Shown: positions 1 through 12,176, counted from the first letter of the stretch. The stretch: 64,000 nucleotides of DNA from Cryphonectria parasitica EP155 (GCF_011745365.1 NW_024468912.1:620001-684000); one strand, 5' to 3'. Numbers and translations are program-made. Notes: generated by a model not told the origin, from the sequence alone.

Positions 1-2224
1 AGCGAGCCAGGTCCTCGTCGGGTTTCGCTGGCCGCAGCAAGCGATCGCCCAGAGCCGAATCACACCGAGGGCACAGCTGCCTTTGCCAGCGTCGCTGAAG
101 AAGCCGGCGCGTCTGTGACGACCGTTGCAGTCTTCGATCAACCACATCACGACGTCCCAGATGAGCCGGAACATGAGACTAAGAGGCGCATGTCCCTCGA
201 CAGTGCACGCCGCAGTGGCAGGCAATCTGATCTTAGGATCATCAAGAGAGCTCTTGACTGGAGAACCGACACCCGAGCGGGCAATCGGCGCCGCCACAGT
301 GACGCCTTGCATCTCTATGGGCACCATGACGCAATTGTCAACCGTCGCCGCACCCTTGATATTGATGTGGGCAGAGACCTCGACATTTTCGGTCAACCCG
401 CTCAACCGAGCTCGGAATGTACGGAGGCACAACATACACCGGAACGCATCACATGGAACGCCAAGCTCGATCAGGTCAACAGGAAACAGGAGGACTCGAA
501 GCACAATGAGTCTGGGCTAGACGAGACACATGTGGGGACCACCACAAAGATGCCGGTTCCAACTGGTCTCCCGAGCCTCGACCTACAGCAATCAGCCCCG
601 CTAGATGCCATCGAAGAAAACGCTCTTGAGGCTACAGAAGATAGTTCCGAGGACCTTGAACAATCCACAAGCCCTGCTATCGAGATGAATGCGCAAGCAA
701 CTGCCCAGAAGATTGCCGCTCATTATGAAAACAAAGAAGATATTGTGGTGATTGAGGAGGATGCACTCACTCCAGGGACGCCTGACAGTATCGACGGAGA
801 CTCGGAACTGGCTGATCTGCACAAGTTTGTGCAACGCGCCAAGAGCATCAAAGGACGGAGGGTTGTACAAGGTTCCCTGAAAGTGTTGTCTGCGATGAAG
901 AAGCGCCGTTCGGGTTCCATGGGCTCAGCAACATCAGACACGGGCTCACCGATGGCAAAACAACCAGAGGCGGCAGCCCCAGCAGCCTCAAGCCCTCGCG
1001 TTCCACTAGGAGCAAAGGATGCCAACAAGAGTCCGAGCCCAAGCAAGAAGCGGAAGCTCAAGAACGCCACCGCCATCCAAGGCCCATTGCCGAGTCCCAT
1101 TAAGAAGGCCAGCTCCCGCCTCGCCATTCCCGACCTTGACGATACCGAGCCGGCGTCCAAGCCTCGGAAGCGGCGCCGGGGGATGGAATCTGAGACGGAC
1201 GATATCTTCAATCCCGAGATGGGGCCAGGCCAGGACCTGACCCAGCGAGGCTCAGGAAGTGCGCCTGGGGGAGCGCGCCGCTCAAATCGGATCGCCACGA
1301 GCAAGAAGACTCGCCCACCTGCAAACGCCATCTCTGTACGCGTTCCTGGCTCAGGATCACTTGACTTGGACATGCCGGCCATATCCACAGCCGGTGTCAC
1401 CAATGCGGCTCGGGATCGAAAATTTGAGAAGGATCTGGCCGCAGAGACCCGCAAGAGTAAGAGACATCTGTTATTAGCCGCTCCCTCTTCGACTGCTTTT
1501 TACCGTTGAATGACCTTGGAACAACCCAATGCTGACTGTAACACTACTACAAGACACTTCCAAAAACAAGGGCGGCTCAATGCCGGTTCCCGTAGCGCTG
1601 GCCATAATGACACAGGTACCGCTGGTCGACGATGAAGACAACAATGAGCTCACCAAGTCTCTGGCGACCATCTCACGCACTGCCCGCGCCAAAAATGTCC
1701 GCTGGGCTGAAACCTTGGTGCGGATCCAAGGCGAGGATGACAACACAACTCTTGTTGCTGTTGCAGCTACTCCACCAGTAGAAGTTGGAGCAGCAAGCAA
1801 TGACGAGGACACCGGGCTACCATCCCCCCCACGACTACGCCATGTAGTCTTTGACAGCCCTGCCTGTTCAAGCAATCCCGTTGTGGGCGAAACTTGTCAG
1901 CCTGAGAACGCCAGCAATGAGGATGAAGAGGAAAAAGTCGAGCCTGCACCCGAAAAAGCATCCGAGGACATGGCAAAAGGAAAAAAGCAGCAGCCCCGCC
2001 GTCTCACTCGCTCTGGCTCAGCAGCCTCACGACTGCCGACACGTGCGAGCGGGACGCCTGCTAAGAAGAATGCTTTGCCTGTCCCTTCGAGGGTTGGTCC
2101 CAAGGCTCCTGTCGTTGGGACCGGGCCAGGTCGTGGCGGTGTGTCGGCGGCGACTATTGCGAGATTGGGAATGGCAGGCCCTGGCACACCCGGGCCGAGG
2201 CGACGGGGACGTGCCGTCGGATAA
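1..2224 (+). CDS. Basic/acidic low-complexity protein, likely nuclear (5' truncated)
   Basis: The frame is open from the left window edge, so the true start lies outside. Exons 1-1456 and 1554-2224. The 97-nt intron has a GTAAGA donor, a GCTGAC branch site and an AAG acceptor, and the phases agree (an Asn codon is split across it). The visible 708 residues have no recognised catalytic domain. They are rich in Lys/Arg clusters resembling nuclear localisation signals (KKRK, RKRRR), in Ser-Pro sites (SPSPSKK, LPSPIKK) and in acidic patches such as EDEEEKVEP. An RRSNRIA-type basic motif lies just before the intron, and the C-terminus is Gly/Pro/Arg-rich. This composition suits a phosphorylated chromatin- or spindle-associated protein, but I do not recognise the family. 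The long antisense frame at 723-1454 is a shadow of this gene. Confidence 0.75.
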
Positions 2225-2781
2225 GAGTTACAGACAGAGAAAAGGGAGAAGAATGTTGGGAAATTGGCGATGGGAAAGCTATTGGCTCGCTTGTGCTGCT
2301 CTGCCATGATAAGGCTGGCAGCCATTTCAACTTTGTTCGGTGTTGGATGTTTCAAGATTTCTAGTGGACCAGATACCCTTGCATGGCGTTGGGGAATAGA
2401 TGTGGATGGTGCTTTTAGATCTGACGTAGATTAATTCACGTATGCAGTAGACGGAAAAGGGCGAGTTCTTAGGTTATGTGATTGAATCCAGCGGATCCGC
2501 ATGGCAACTCGATGAGCCTCCACGCTTGGACTGACTAAACGATGTGGAATCATCGGGGTCGATTTTCTCCACAGCCAACAATCAGCCCAGAATCAGGTAA
2601 TAAGATTGTATAGTTTGGATGTTGGCTAAAAGCTTACAGATAGATATATTCAGTCACGCATGCACGCGCTCATTGCGGTGCCCTCGGAAATTGATGTAGT
2701 CGCTCACCCGTTCTTCATCAACTTGACAAGTTTTCCTACAATCACAGTCAATCAACGACCCGCGCAGTCAGGCTTCAAAAG
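2225..2781. other. Intergenic: 3' region of the first gene and promoter of the acyl-CoA dehydrogenase gene
   Basis: No coding frame is supported here. An ATG at 2660 opens a short frame that overlaps the real start at 2782 in another phase and looks incidental. Confidence 0.6.
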
Positions 2782-4298
2782 ATGTTTGATCTCACACTCA
2801 ACCCAGCACAGCAGCAGCTGCGCACCGACGCAGCAGCCTTTGCCCAGGAACACCTCAAGCCAGCCACATCGCTTTACGCACACCTCCCGACCCAGCGCGC
2901 CCGCTTCGAAGCCCTGCGGCCCATCTATGCCGTCGCCGTCAAGGCTGGGCTGATCAAGGGCCAGATCCCCACCGCCCTCGGTGGGTCTGCCGAGTCTATG
3001 GTTGACGCAGCAATCGTGGTTGAGGAGTTCTTTGCCGTGGACCCGAGCGCGGCGCTGACGATCCTCGGCACGGGACTAGGGTTGACGCCGTTGCTGTTAG
3101 CAGGAGGGGAGGAGTTACGGAGTCGAGTACTGGCGCGGTTTCTGGTGGTGGAGGACGAAGGAGACAAAGAGACTAGGGTGCCTATTGCAAGTTTTGTGCA
3201 CTCGGAGCCGGGTGGTACGGCGAACTGGCTCGAGAAGGGCGGTGCTGGGCTGGGAACTACAGCGAGGCGGGAGGGAGATGAATGGGTTATCAATGGTGAA
3301 AAGGTATGAGATCATTCTCTCAAGAGATACGTCTACATGCCCTCGAACAAGCGATAAATGGCTTCGAAGCAAAGACTGACTCTGACTTGACTTGTTCTGA
3401 AGATGTGGGCAACCAACTGCGCAGGCTGGGACGGCCGTGGCGCAGACCTACAATGTATCGTCTGTCGGCTCTCGGAAACAGGCGGACCACCTTCCCCAGA
3501 CGAAAATCCTGCAGCTCAGATCCTCATCCTCGCCGTCACGGCCGAGACCATCGCTGCCAACCCACCAGAGGCATACGCTGTCCTCTCCGAGCCAGAACTT
3601 GCCGGCTTCCCATGCACCTCAGGCCCCCACGTGCGCCTGACGAACCTCCGCGTCCCCCATGCAGACCTCCTCTGCCCTCCTGGCCAGGGCGCACAGGTCG
3701 TCGAGCAGACCTTTGGGTCCTCGGCCGCGCTTGTAGGCGCCATGGGCGTGGGGATCATGCGGGCCGCCTTCGAGGCAGCCCTGGGGTTCGCGAGGCGTGA
3801 GACGAGGCGAGGGGTCGTGCCTGTCCTGGAGAGGCAGAGCGTGGCGGACCTGCTGATTGATGTTAAGATGAGGATCGAGGCGGCGAGGCTGCTGGCGTGG
3901 AAGGCTCTGCATGGGATTGAGAAGGGACCGGGGGCTTGGGAGACGAGGCTGGAGATTGCGCTGGAGGCCAAGATTTTCTCGAGCGAAGCTGCTGTGAGAA
4001 GTGTGGTGGATTGTATGAAGGCGGTTGGGGTGTGAGTATTATGTTTTCTACGCCGACTTCACGTTTGTTTCTTACTGTTTTTGTCTGGCGTGGTGATTCA
4101 TTCGTTTGAATGTCGAAGAGCTAACAATAAGGCAACTCTAGAGCATCTTATTCCAAGGACCAACCGTTCTCGAAGCTGTTAGCTGAAGCCACAATCTTGC
4201 CTCTTTTTGATGGTGGCAATGTTGGCGTCCGCAGGCGCCAGCTCGAGAGAATCTTTCAAGACCCAGGCTATCAGCCCTGGGCAGCAACCTACGAGTAG
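2782..4298 (+). CDS. Acyl-CoA dehydrogenase-like flavoprotein
   Basis: Exons 2782-3303, 3403-4031 and 4142-4298 give 435 residues. The first intron lies exactly between NGEK and MWATN; this W-(x)-T-N strand after the Lys is a conserved FAD-contact region of acyl-CoA dehydrogenases. The N-terminal helical domain begins FDLTLNPAQQ, and the middle domain contains the PIASFVHSEPGGTANW stretch. The C-terminal helical domain carries RRGVVPVLERQSVADLL, and the last exon ends with LFDGGNVGVRRRQLERIF, the usual family ending (a nucleic-acid-like GGN-x-GxRRRQ element). Expected chemistry is FAD-dependent alpha,beta-dehydrogenation of an acyl-CoA, or oxidation of a nitroalkane, since nitroalkane oxidase shares this fold. 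No C-terminal SKL-type peroxisomal signal is seen (the end is AATYE). A substrate cannot be assigned. The gene sits beside an alpha/beta hydrolase on the same strand. Confidence 0.88.
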
Positions 4299-4906
4299 TA
4301 AGGAGATTTAGCTGGGACTGTTTCATTATGGTTTGGATATTGTCTGTGCCGAATGTAGGAAAGGAGATCATCATTCGACCACAGTTTCGCATCGCAGAGA
4401 AGCCCATCCTCTGACCGAAATACTAGAATTGGCCCTTCTCGTATGCCACGGTCTTGAACTGTCTTTCTATATATGTCTCGAGTGTCTTTGAAAATTTATT
4501 TACATGATTTTCCCATGCAGTTGGAATTGTTCATACTATGAGGGAAACTTATTAATTACTCAGACTAATATGGCTTCCAGTTCCAATCGACTATCAAGGT
4601 TCTATGCTCGAGATGTTGATTCTAAGATGTCAGACTAGGGATCTGACGTGAGATGTGACAACCGCTGAGCGGGGAGTCGCAGCACGCTTTGGAGTGCTCA
4701 GCTCGGACTCAGCATTGGAAGTGAAAATAACAGCCGAGACTGCACACGTGCACGTTGGGGAATTGCTTTGCTTCAACCTGGCAAGGACGGTGTTGAAACT
4801 CAAACATCAGCATCGACACAATCCAGATTCCCGCACCAGACCAGTATTATCACATACAAACTGCACTTCCTCAAACAACAAAAAACAAAAAAAAACAATT
4901 TCAGCC
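4299..4906. other. Intergenic: promoter of the alpha/beta hydrolase gene
   Basis: This stretch is AT-rich near 4490-4560 and A-rich just before the ATG at 4907 (AAAAACAAAAAAAAACAATTTCAGCC). No gene is seen. Confidence 0.5.
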
Positions 4907-5923
4907 ATGACTCCGACCAAAGAAGAACTCCTCCAACTTGGTGAAGCCGACCCAGATCTCGCTAAAGCTCTCCAGGAGCACCCTCTGCCGATAGACAACT
5001 CTAGCCTCGAGGCGAGAAAGGCCATGGCAGCCACTTTGGTCGAGGCGCTGCGAGTACAGCTTGGAGAACCTGGACCTGGGATCAAGAAAACCGAGGTGCC
5101 ATACCAATCGTCAGACGGCACCGTCATGCGGGCAATGCTTTTCCAACCTGACCCGCTCCCCAAAGATGGCGCACCCGTAGCGATGCTCATCCACGGCGGC
5201 GGGTTCGCTGTCGGCGCGCCCGAGACCGAGGAGATGAATGCCCGTCAGCTGGTCAGGGAATTTGGTTTCATCTGCTACACCATCTCCTACCGGCTGGCAC
5301 CGGCTCACAAGTTCCCGTCAGCGCCCGAGGATGCCTGGGCTGCACTACAATCTGTGGCTGCGAACGCGAAGACGTGGGGTGGCGATCTGTCCCTGGGCTT
5401 CATCGTCGGAGGCACGTCTGCCGGTGCCAACCTGGCGGCAGGACTGGCTCACAGGGCGAGGGACAAGAAGCTGAGCCCGCCGCTGACAGGACAGTGGCTC
5501 GCCTGCCCTTGGCTGTGCTATGACGGCGGGCTGCCCGAGCCATATGCCGGCCTCGGCTGCTCCTATGAACAGAATGCGTTTGCGCCTTGTCTGAGCATGG
5601 GCTCTGTGGAGATGTACATGGAGGCCCTGCAGCCTGATCTCAAGGATGGCCGCTTCAACGTTTTTGGTTCCCCCGAGGGCCATGATGGTCTGCCGCCTTT
5701 GTACATTCAGATCTCCGGCATGGATCCATTGCGGGATGAGGCGATCTTCTACGAAGAAGAGCTGAGGGTCAAGTGTGGAGTGAAGACGAGGAGGACTATC
5801 TACCCCGGTGTGCCACATGTGTTTTGGGCCTTGTTCCCGGCTCTTACTGCTCACGCTCGAAGATTTCAAGAAGATATGAAGGCGGGCTTTGAATGGCTGC
5901 TGAAGGAAAGCCGAACGAAGTAG
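4907..5923 (+). CDS. Alpha/beta hydrolase, hormone-sensitive-lipase type esterase
   Basis: Single exon, 338 residues. The ATG at 4907 was chosen because it follows an A-rich leader and begins the family-like MTPTKEELL; the frame upstream has no credible start. The oxyanion-hole motif HGGG is at residues 96-99. The nucleophile elbow GTSAG is at 169-173 (Ser171), the acid is Asp273 in GMDPLRDE, and the base is His304 in GVPHVF, so the full triad of the HSL/GDXG carboxylesterase family is intact. The protein has no signal peptide and is probably cytosolic. It should hydrolyse a carboxylic ester. The natural substrate is unknown; genes of this type are common in secondary-metabolite and aromatic-ester catabolic neighbourhoods. 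A quercetinase-like cupin and a FAD monooxygenase lie 7-10 kb downstream. Confidence 0.92.
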   Translation: MTPTKEELLQLGEADPDLAKALQEHPLPIDNSSLEARKAMAATLVEALRVQLGEPGPGIKKTEVPYQSSDGTVMRAMLFQPDPLPKDGAPVAMLIHGGGFAVGAPETEEMNARQLVREFGFICYTISYRLAPAHKFPSAPEDAWAALQSVAANAKTWGGDLSLGFIVGGTSAGANLAAGLAHRARDKKLSPPLTGQWLACPWLCYDGGLPEPYAGLGCSYEQNAFAPCLSMGSVEMYMEALQPDLKDGRFNVFGSPEGHDGLPPLYIQISGMDPLRDEAIFYEEELRVKCGVKTRRTIYPGVPHVFWALFPALTAHARRFQEDMKAGFEWLLKESRTK

Positions 5924-7834
5924 CCTTGAGACTAGTACATTCTCTAGGATTCACTTTTTGATCAGATGATTCCAAGACTAATGAATGCACTGTGACCAAA
6001 CATTGACTCAGGTCAAAGCTATTCATCACAATCAGAAAGGGCCTACACACCTGTTCCCTACTTGAATAATCTCCGAAGATCTACAGTGTTGGCAGCCCCC
6101 AGCTGAATTGCTTGAAGATCTTTTGTACCCTTCTCCCAGTAATTATTGGTTGTCCGCACTTTTTTCTGACAGATCAAAAAAAAAATATATAAAAATACTC
6201 TTGTGCTCGTGTTAATTAGTATCACAAGATGGTTCAACAAATTTGAACATCTCCGGAACAATTCTGACATCTCAGGGGAAGGACGAGAGCCCGGTCTGGA
6301 CCACACAAGATTCTCTTTTTGGGTTTTTCTGGAGCACGGGGCGGCGAAATGCTATTAACATCCCTCGTTCTGCTGCGTCATATAGAGGTTATTCAACAGG
6401 AGTTAAGCTGAGTTTCACAGAGAAATGCTCCCTCCATCCTGGTCAAGCCCACAAGGAAGAGGTTCGTTGGAATGTGCTGGCGCCCTTGCTATGCAACATT
6501 GCACTTCTATTCGGCGATGATCAGGCTTTTGCCTCCATGACGACGAGACGGGGCAATAGGAGAACCTGGGCATCTGCTTGGTGGTCATCTCCTCTTCCCC
6601 GAGCCATTGAAACCATCGACACTGCCATTGTGAGTTGGTGTGTTCCCTGTGAATCGCCTGATCTGGGCATTCGACACTCCGGGCTCCCAGCCATTTACAC
6701 GGCTCCCTTTTGAGACATTGTTCAGGCAGACCAGGGATTGTCGAAGCGGTGCGCAAGACATCCTCCCGTCTTTGGAGTTCTTGTTTGGGTGATAGCGTGA
6801 GCCTTGTTTTGAAGTGCGTGCTAATTGTACCTTGTTTGTCTCGCATGCAGTTTGACACACACTTTTTCTTTTCCCCTTCTTTCTTCTCCCCGCCCCCCTC
6901 CCTCTATAATGTGATGTGGAGGGCGAACGGATAGTTTCAAGTATGGGCTTGTGAGAGTTTGTGTTGGTTGCCTTCGGGGATCTTCCCACATAAAGTGGCA
7001 ACGAGTTGAGAAGACACAACGATGGCCAATAAACTGGTCTGAGGAGAATAAGAGGAATACTTACGTAGGGAGTGACAGTTTTGTATTATTATGAGAAGTA
7101 AAGTATGAAGAAGTCTACAAAACAGGGAATATCTCAAGGTGTTTTCATGTCCATTGCATGTAATTCAATGCCCCCCCCCCCTCCCCCCTTTTTCAAAGAT
7201 GACCCTCACTCGATAGACTCAAACCAATAAACTGAACAGGGAAATTCTTGACTTATCAGATTTGACTGGGCATATATTTTCTTGGTCATACAAGACAATA
7301 GTAAAAAGTACTCATGTAGGCAACCAGCCAGCCACAAAGTGCGCACATTCTTGGCGTCCCTTGACTAAAATTCGGGCCGACGGTTTCTGCAGCTGAGGTT
7401 ATCGTCTCATCCCTTCCGACGACAGCCATCTACTATCTACTCTGGGCGCCGAGAGCCTTCGATCAGTCAAGGTCAAAACAGGGTCACATGAAAAGGGCAG
7501 ACTTAACTTCCTTCTCCGGCCCCTCCGCCGCTTACTGTGATCCCGCCACCTTCATTTGATGAGACAATCATGTGAGAAGGGATGTCTGCTCTAGACCATC
7601 GTCTTGATGTAAGTGGATGGACGTCATCGGAATGTCCCTTGAATGGGTATATATAGGGAGATGAGCTCTTTCGTCTCGAGGTTTGTCCAACTTGGTTTTG
7701 TTGGGCCATCCCTCCTGCACACGTCACGAAGTGAACAACTCCTCGAGTCTTCCTTTTTCCTCTCTCCTTTTCATTCTGACATTTGTTCTTCACAAGAAAC
7801 AATTATTAGGATAACAAAGCAAAGATTTCTCGCA
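5924..7834. other. Large intergenic region (1.9 kb)
   Basis: Open frames of 140-156 codons occur on both strands near 6243-6858, but they lack family resemblance or a coherent exon structure and I treat them as chance. A C-rich homopolymer run lies near 7171-7189. The last 190 bp form the promoter of the GLEYA-protein gene. Confidence 0.5.
7648..7655 (+). promoter_or_regulatory. TATA-like box upstream of the GLEYA-protein gene
   Basis: TATATATA lies 180 bp before the ATG at 7835, followed by a CT-rich leader (TTCCTCTCTCCTTTTC) typical of well-expressed fungal genes. Assignment is by sequence and position only. Confidence 0.45.
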
Positions 7835-9500
7835 ATGCGTTTCATCAAGCTCTTTGGGACGGTGTCCTTCTGTGCGTTGGCCGCTGCTATTGCTCTGCCA
7901 GATGTCGATGGCGCTCTTGGATTCCTCCAGCCTCGTCAGATCATCACGGGCCTGCAGTGTGTTCTTGCTGGCCTCAACACCCTGGCCGCCGATCTGCTCC
8001 TGCAGCCTGGTGCTCCTGCGTACTGTCAAGCGTATGTTGCTCCCAGCCTTTATTTTTGAGATCCATCCCCTCTTCTTTCTGTCACTTACACACACACCCA
8101 CCCACCCGGTGTTCTCCTCATGTACAGATGAGGTGACTGGGCTACTCTTTTTTTTTCTTTCTTTCGTTTCTACTTGTCTCTACTACTATCTATCAACTGA
8201 CCATGTTCTTCTTACAAAAAAAAAAAATAGTCTCCTGGGATACAACCCGGTCATCATCGTACGGACTACCTCGACAACATCCACCAGCACGGTCTCAACC
8301 TATGTCCCCGTAGGAACCTACAGCATCCAGAGCGTCGTCACCGTCTCGCCTGTCACTGCAGCACCCGTCACGGGCCCCACGTCTACGACAACAGTGACAG
8401 CCAGCACGGTGTACACAACCACCTGCACGAATCCGCCAGCAGGTCTGGCCCGCAAGCGCCAGGCCAGCCCGACCCTCCCACCGGTGCCTGCCATCCTCTC
8501 TGGTGACAGTGCAGCGGTCCAGACGGAGATCTGCGAGTGTGCTGGTGTCGGAACCCCGACAGTCACGAGCGTGAGCACTTCGACGGCTGTCTCGACTACT
8601 ACTACGACGATTCCTGTCACCGCTACGAACACGGGCACTCTTTCAATCACCCCAACTGTGACGCCTACTATAACACCTGTAAGTCTATTTGTTGCTTTTT
8701 CTTTCTTCTTCTTTTACAATACTTCAGCAGTCGTCTCCACTCAAAGAGAATGAAAAAGCATAGAAGAAACAAAGAATGAGGATGAAACAAAAAAGACACC
8801 AGAGAAAAGGTTTACTCATCAGATATTCCCATAATAGACCACTACAGTGACCTCCACTCCCACGTCGACCATCACCTTCTGCGCCACGCCCACGGTCGCC
8901 GACAACTCGTGCAACAATGCAGGCCTCCAGTGGGCCTACTGGCCCGACAGCTCGCCTTCGGTCAACTACGCCGCCAACAACCCAGAGTATCTCAAGACAA
9001 TCACGCCCCAAGTCAACGGCACCGAGAGCCCCGCGTCACAGGCGGGCGGATTCACAGGCCAATGCGCCAGCAGCACGGATACCTACAACCAGGACGGCAC
9101 GCAGGTGCCCTGCAACCTTTTCATGATGCAGTGGCGCGGCTTCGTCTACTGCCCGATCGCGGGAGCCTACACCTTCTCCTTTGACACGTCCATCGACGAC
9201 CTGGCCTACATGTGGGTGGGCAACGAGCAGATCGAGTACTCGGGCTACACGGGCAACAATGCAAATGTGGTGTCCAACACTGGGAATACGGTGGCGGTCA
9301 ACGCCAACCAGGGCCAGTATATCCCGTTGCGCTTTGCGTTTGCGCAGGCGACGGGGCCGTACGCGTTTGGGGTCACTATCCAGGCGCCCGATGGGTCGAC
9401 CATCTTGGATGGGAGCGGGAATACGGCGAATTTGATCCAGTTCTCTTGTGATGGGGTCGCGCCCAACTGGCTGCCTTGGGGTAGTGAGACGTCGAGTTAA
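7835..9500 (+). CDS. Secreted GLEYA-domain protein with Thr/Ser-rich stalk
   Basis: Exons 7835-8031, 8231-8678 and 8838-9500 give 435 residues. The first 20-odd residues (MRFIKLFGTVSFCALAAAIA) form a clear signal peptide. The middle is Thr/Ser/Val-rich (TTSTTSTSTVSTYVPVG and many TxT repeats), with a dibasic KR at the ARKRQAS site that could be cut by a Kex2-type protease. The C-terminal ~220 residues resemble the GLEYA/PA14-like lectin domain of fungal adhesins: GLQWAYWPD, then WRGFVYCPIAGAYTF, DDLAYMWVG and GPYAFGVTI at the GLEYA strand. Such domains bind glycans at the cell surface. No C-terminal GPI signal is evident, so the protein is probably released or held by other means. Introns of 199 and 159 nt are longer than most here but have good borders and closing phases. 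Confidence 0.88.
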
Positions 9501-10270
9501 AGAAGAAGGAGGACGAGGAGGACGAAGAGGGTGTTCATGCATGTGAGCTTGCATGCTTTGTGACTTTGCTTGTGTGTGCAGGACTCTGTTAGGAGTCAAC
9601 AGAGAGAGGGGGGAGGAGTACTTGCCAAGGCTATGAAATGTAGCCACTTCACATTCTTTCATGACTGTTTTGAATTTGCGACTATCATATCGAAAACAAG
9701 GCTGTAGAGAAATACTATTTAGCCGTCACAATCTTTTGGGAATTGAATGTGGAGTGATATAAGAAGTAACAGATCAGCAAGACGACTTGGTCTTTTTTTT
9801 TTTTATATATGTCGACAATTCCGAATCGTCCATATAACTCCGCCTCTATGTAGGCCGAATAACCAAAGTTTGCATGCGAGGGAATGGACAAAGGGGGAAA
9901 GTGTAATTTCATTTATCAGAAAATATAATAATCGACAAACTTCTTGTCTTTCTTCTCTTCTTTTCGAAAGGATGAGCAACTGCATGTGGCAAAACTCATG
10001 TAGGAATAGAAGTGGCCAAGGATCAACTATAAGCCTCAGCTTGTCGATCGAATGCCCCAACTATTTGACGTGAGTGTACATGGAGTAACTATTGCGTCAT
10101 GTATATGCAGATGATGATTTCAAAGCATTGACAAGTCCCGCCTTCACGTTCGACCTCCTTCTCACATTCATCTTACAATTGACGGTATTTAGTTACGACG
10201 CTTTAACATTTCTTGAATCTCCAGATTTTCACAGCCATTCTCTAGTGTCCTACCAGGACTGTCAGGCATC
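9501..10270. other. Intergenic between the GLEYA-protein and GST genes
   Basis: It holds an AT-rich stretch with a T-run near 9790-9802. No gene is supported. Confidence 0.5.
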
Positions 10271-11104
10271 ATGAGCATCCCCGACGAGAATCTCCACCCA
10301 GTCGCTACAGGCAGAGCCGCCCAGGTCGTCAAGGACCACGAGCACGCTCAAGCAGACCATGTCTTGTACTCTGGCTGGTTCTGCCCCTTCGTGCAAAGAG
10401 CATGGATCACCCTCGAGGAAAAGAAGATCCCCTATCGGTACCAGGAGATCAACCCCTACAAGAAAGAGCCCTCGTTTCTCAAGCTCAACCCCCGCGGCCT
10501 CGTTCCGGCCCTGGGCGTTCCCACGCCGGATGGGCCCCAGTCGCTGATCGAATCGGGCATCATCTGCGAGTACCTAGACGAAACCTTCCCTCAGAACCCC
10601 CCGTTTCTCCTGCCCAGGGAGGATCCCTTCAGAAAGGCCAAGCTGAAGATCTCCATCGACTACGTGACAAGCCGAATCATCCCTGCCTTCCACCGCTTCC
10701 TGCAGCACACGCCCGAGAAGCCCTACACTCTGGACGAGGCAAGGAAGGAGTTTCTGCACACGCTTGTCACCTGGATCCGGGATGCCGATCCGACGGGCCC
10801 GTTCTTCGCGGGCGAGGAGTTTAGTCTGCCAGACGTCGTGCTCGCGCCCTGGGCTGTGAGGCTCTGGGTATTTGATTACTTCAAGGAAGGCGGGCTTGGT
10901 ATTCCGGCCTCTGGGGAAGGAGGCGAGGACGAGGAGTTGTGGGAGAGGTGGAGGGTGTGGAGCAGGGCTGTGTCGGAGAGGGAGAGTGTGCAGGCGACGA
11001 CGAGTGATCGGGAGCACTACCTGCCTATCTATGAGCGGTATGCGACGGACAAGGCGATGAGTGAGCTGGCCAAGGCTACGCGGGCTGGGAGGGGTGTGCC
11101 TTGA
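10271..11104 (+). CDS. Omega-type glutathione S-transferase-like protein
   Basis: Single exon, 277 residues. The N-terminal thioredoxin-fold half contains SGWFCPFVQRAW with Cys38, the CPF/CPY-type active-site cysteine of omega-class GSTs, which use Cys rather than Tyr/Ser. It continues with the substrate-approach element LVPALGVP (cis-Pro) and the glutathione-contact segment LIESGIICEYLDETF. The C-terminal helical domain follows (GPFFAGEEFSLPDVVLAPWAVRLW). Expected activity is glutathione-dependent thiol transfer, dehydroascorbate reduction or deglutathionylation in the cytosol. The protein is slightly longer than the usual ~240-250 residues because of a charged C-terminal extension. It lies between a secreted protein gene and a FAD monooxygenase gene. 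Confidence 0.92.
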   Translation: MSIPDENLHPVATGRAAQVVKDHEHAQADHVLYSGWFCPFVQRAWITLEEKKIPYRYQEINPYKKEPSFLKLNPRGLVPALGVPTPDGPQSLIESGIICEYLDETFPQNPPFLLPREDPFRKAKLKISIDYVTSRIIPAFHRFLQHTPEKPYTLDEARKEFLHTLVTWIRDADPTGPFFAGEEFSLPDVVLAPWAVRLWVFDYFKEGGLGIPASGEGGEDEELWERWRVWSRAVSERESVQATTSDREHYLPIYERYATDKAMSELAKATRAGRGVP

Positions 11105-12176
11105 GAAAAGGTGGTTCTCATCAGGCTGAGAACATTGTCTGGTGATTCTCAACCTCATTAAGAAGGGATCTAAATACATCTTTTCCCAAGAACGTCATGA
11201 GTAAATGATGCCTGAGTATCTGAGAGGGATGGCAGCATCAACTTTGGCCTCGACTTTTTACCATCACCTTGACAGCCATCATAATCTTGTTGAATTCAAG
11301 GTGCTACAGCGCATCAATCTCCAATTGAACCCCATTTCTTTGACTTCTATCATGTTTTCATAAGATTATTGCCCTGCTCGTATACTAATCTTGATAAACG
11401 CTGTGATATTATGACGCCCGAGACACCGGGCCTGAACCACCCTGTCCAGGGTCGCGCGAACCTTGAGCCGCATGTGAGCGATATGGAGACCTGCTTACCG
11501 ATTGAAGTAATAAATGACGTTGGTAAATCTAGCTAAGCTGTAATCACTGTAGTAAAGAACCGATCTGAAGACCTGCACCAGACACCGTTTCTGAAAACAC
11601 CCCTCTTGACCATCAAACCCAGCGGGAGATCCGGCTTCTGTATACGAATGTCGCTTCTCGCTCTCTCGGACTCAAATCAACTCTTTTGAAAGCCCGAATG
11701 GCACCACATTGCAATCAAGCGAGCAGACAACATGGAACGATGGCCGATGGTGGTCCGTGTAAGTGATGAGCCTCTGGAGTCTGGAGGGGAGAAAGAGAAG
11801 TTCGGATAACCCGGACTTCCCCAGATCGACCTAGGACACGGGACTTCCGGCGCCTCTGAGTGGTAGGTGTCCAGATATGTATGTACTTGCATGGTAAAGC
11901 TGACAGACATGCATACATGATCGTACATGTTTGTATGCACTTGTGTATGTAATTCTGTAACGGGTACAGCACCAAGGCCTTTTTCCCCCTTAGGACGAGC
12001 TGAACGCTTCCTTTTATAAGGATCTCACATGTCAGCCTCGTGATTCCTTCACGGGCCAATATGCGCAGTGGAATTTACCACATATCGCCACTTGCTCTCT
12101 CACTCTCTCTCCCCCTCTTTCTCTCCCTCTCATTTGCTTCTCAGCAGCCCAGCAAATTCTCCCGGATTTTGGTAAC
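11105..12176. other. Intergenic upstream of the FAD monooxygenase gene
   Basis: No coding frame is supported. A CT-rich tract at 12090-12135 (CTCTCTCACTCTCTCTCCCCC) precedes the start at 12177 and is typical of fungal 5' leaders. Confidence 0.5.

Noticed and set aside
723..1454. 243-codon frame antisense to the first gene
   Set aside because: It mirrors the codon structure of the sense frame, which is spliced and continuous with a downstream exon.
6243..6858. Overlapping frames of ~150 codons on both strands between the esterase and the GLEYA gene
   Set aside because: No family resemblance, no exon continuity, atypical composition, and the two strands overlap. Treated as chance.
9036..9662. 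208-codon minus-strand frame over the GLEYA domain
   Set aside because: Antisense shadow; the sense frame has a signal peptide, introns and a known domain.
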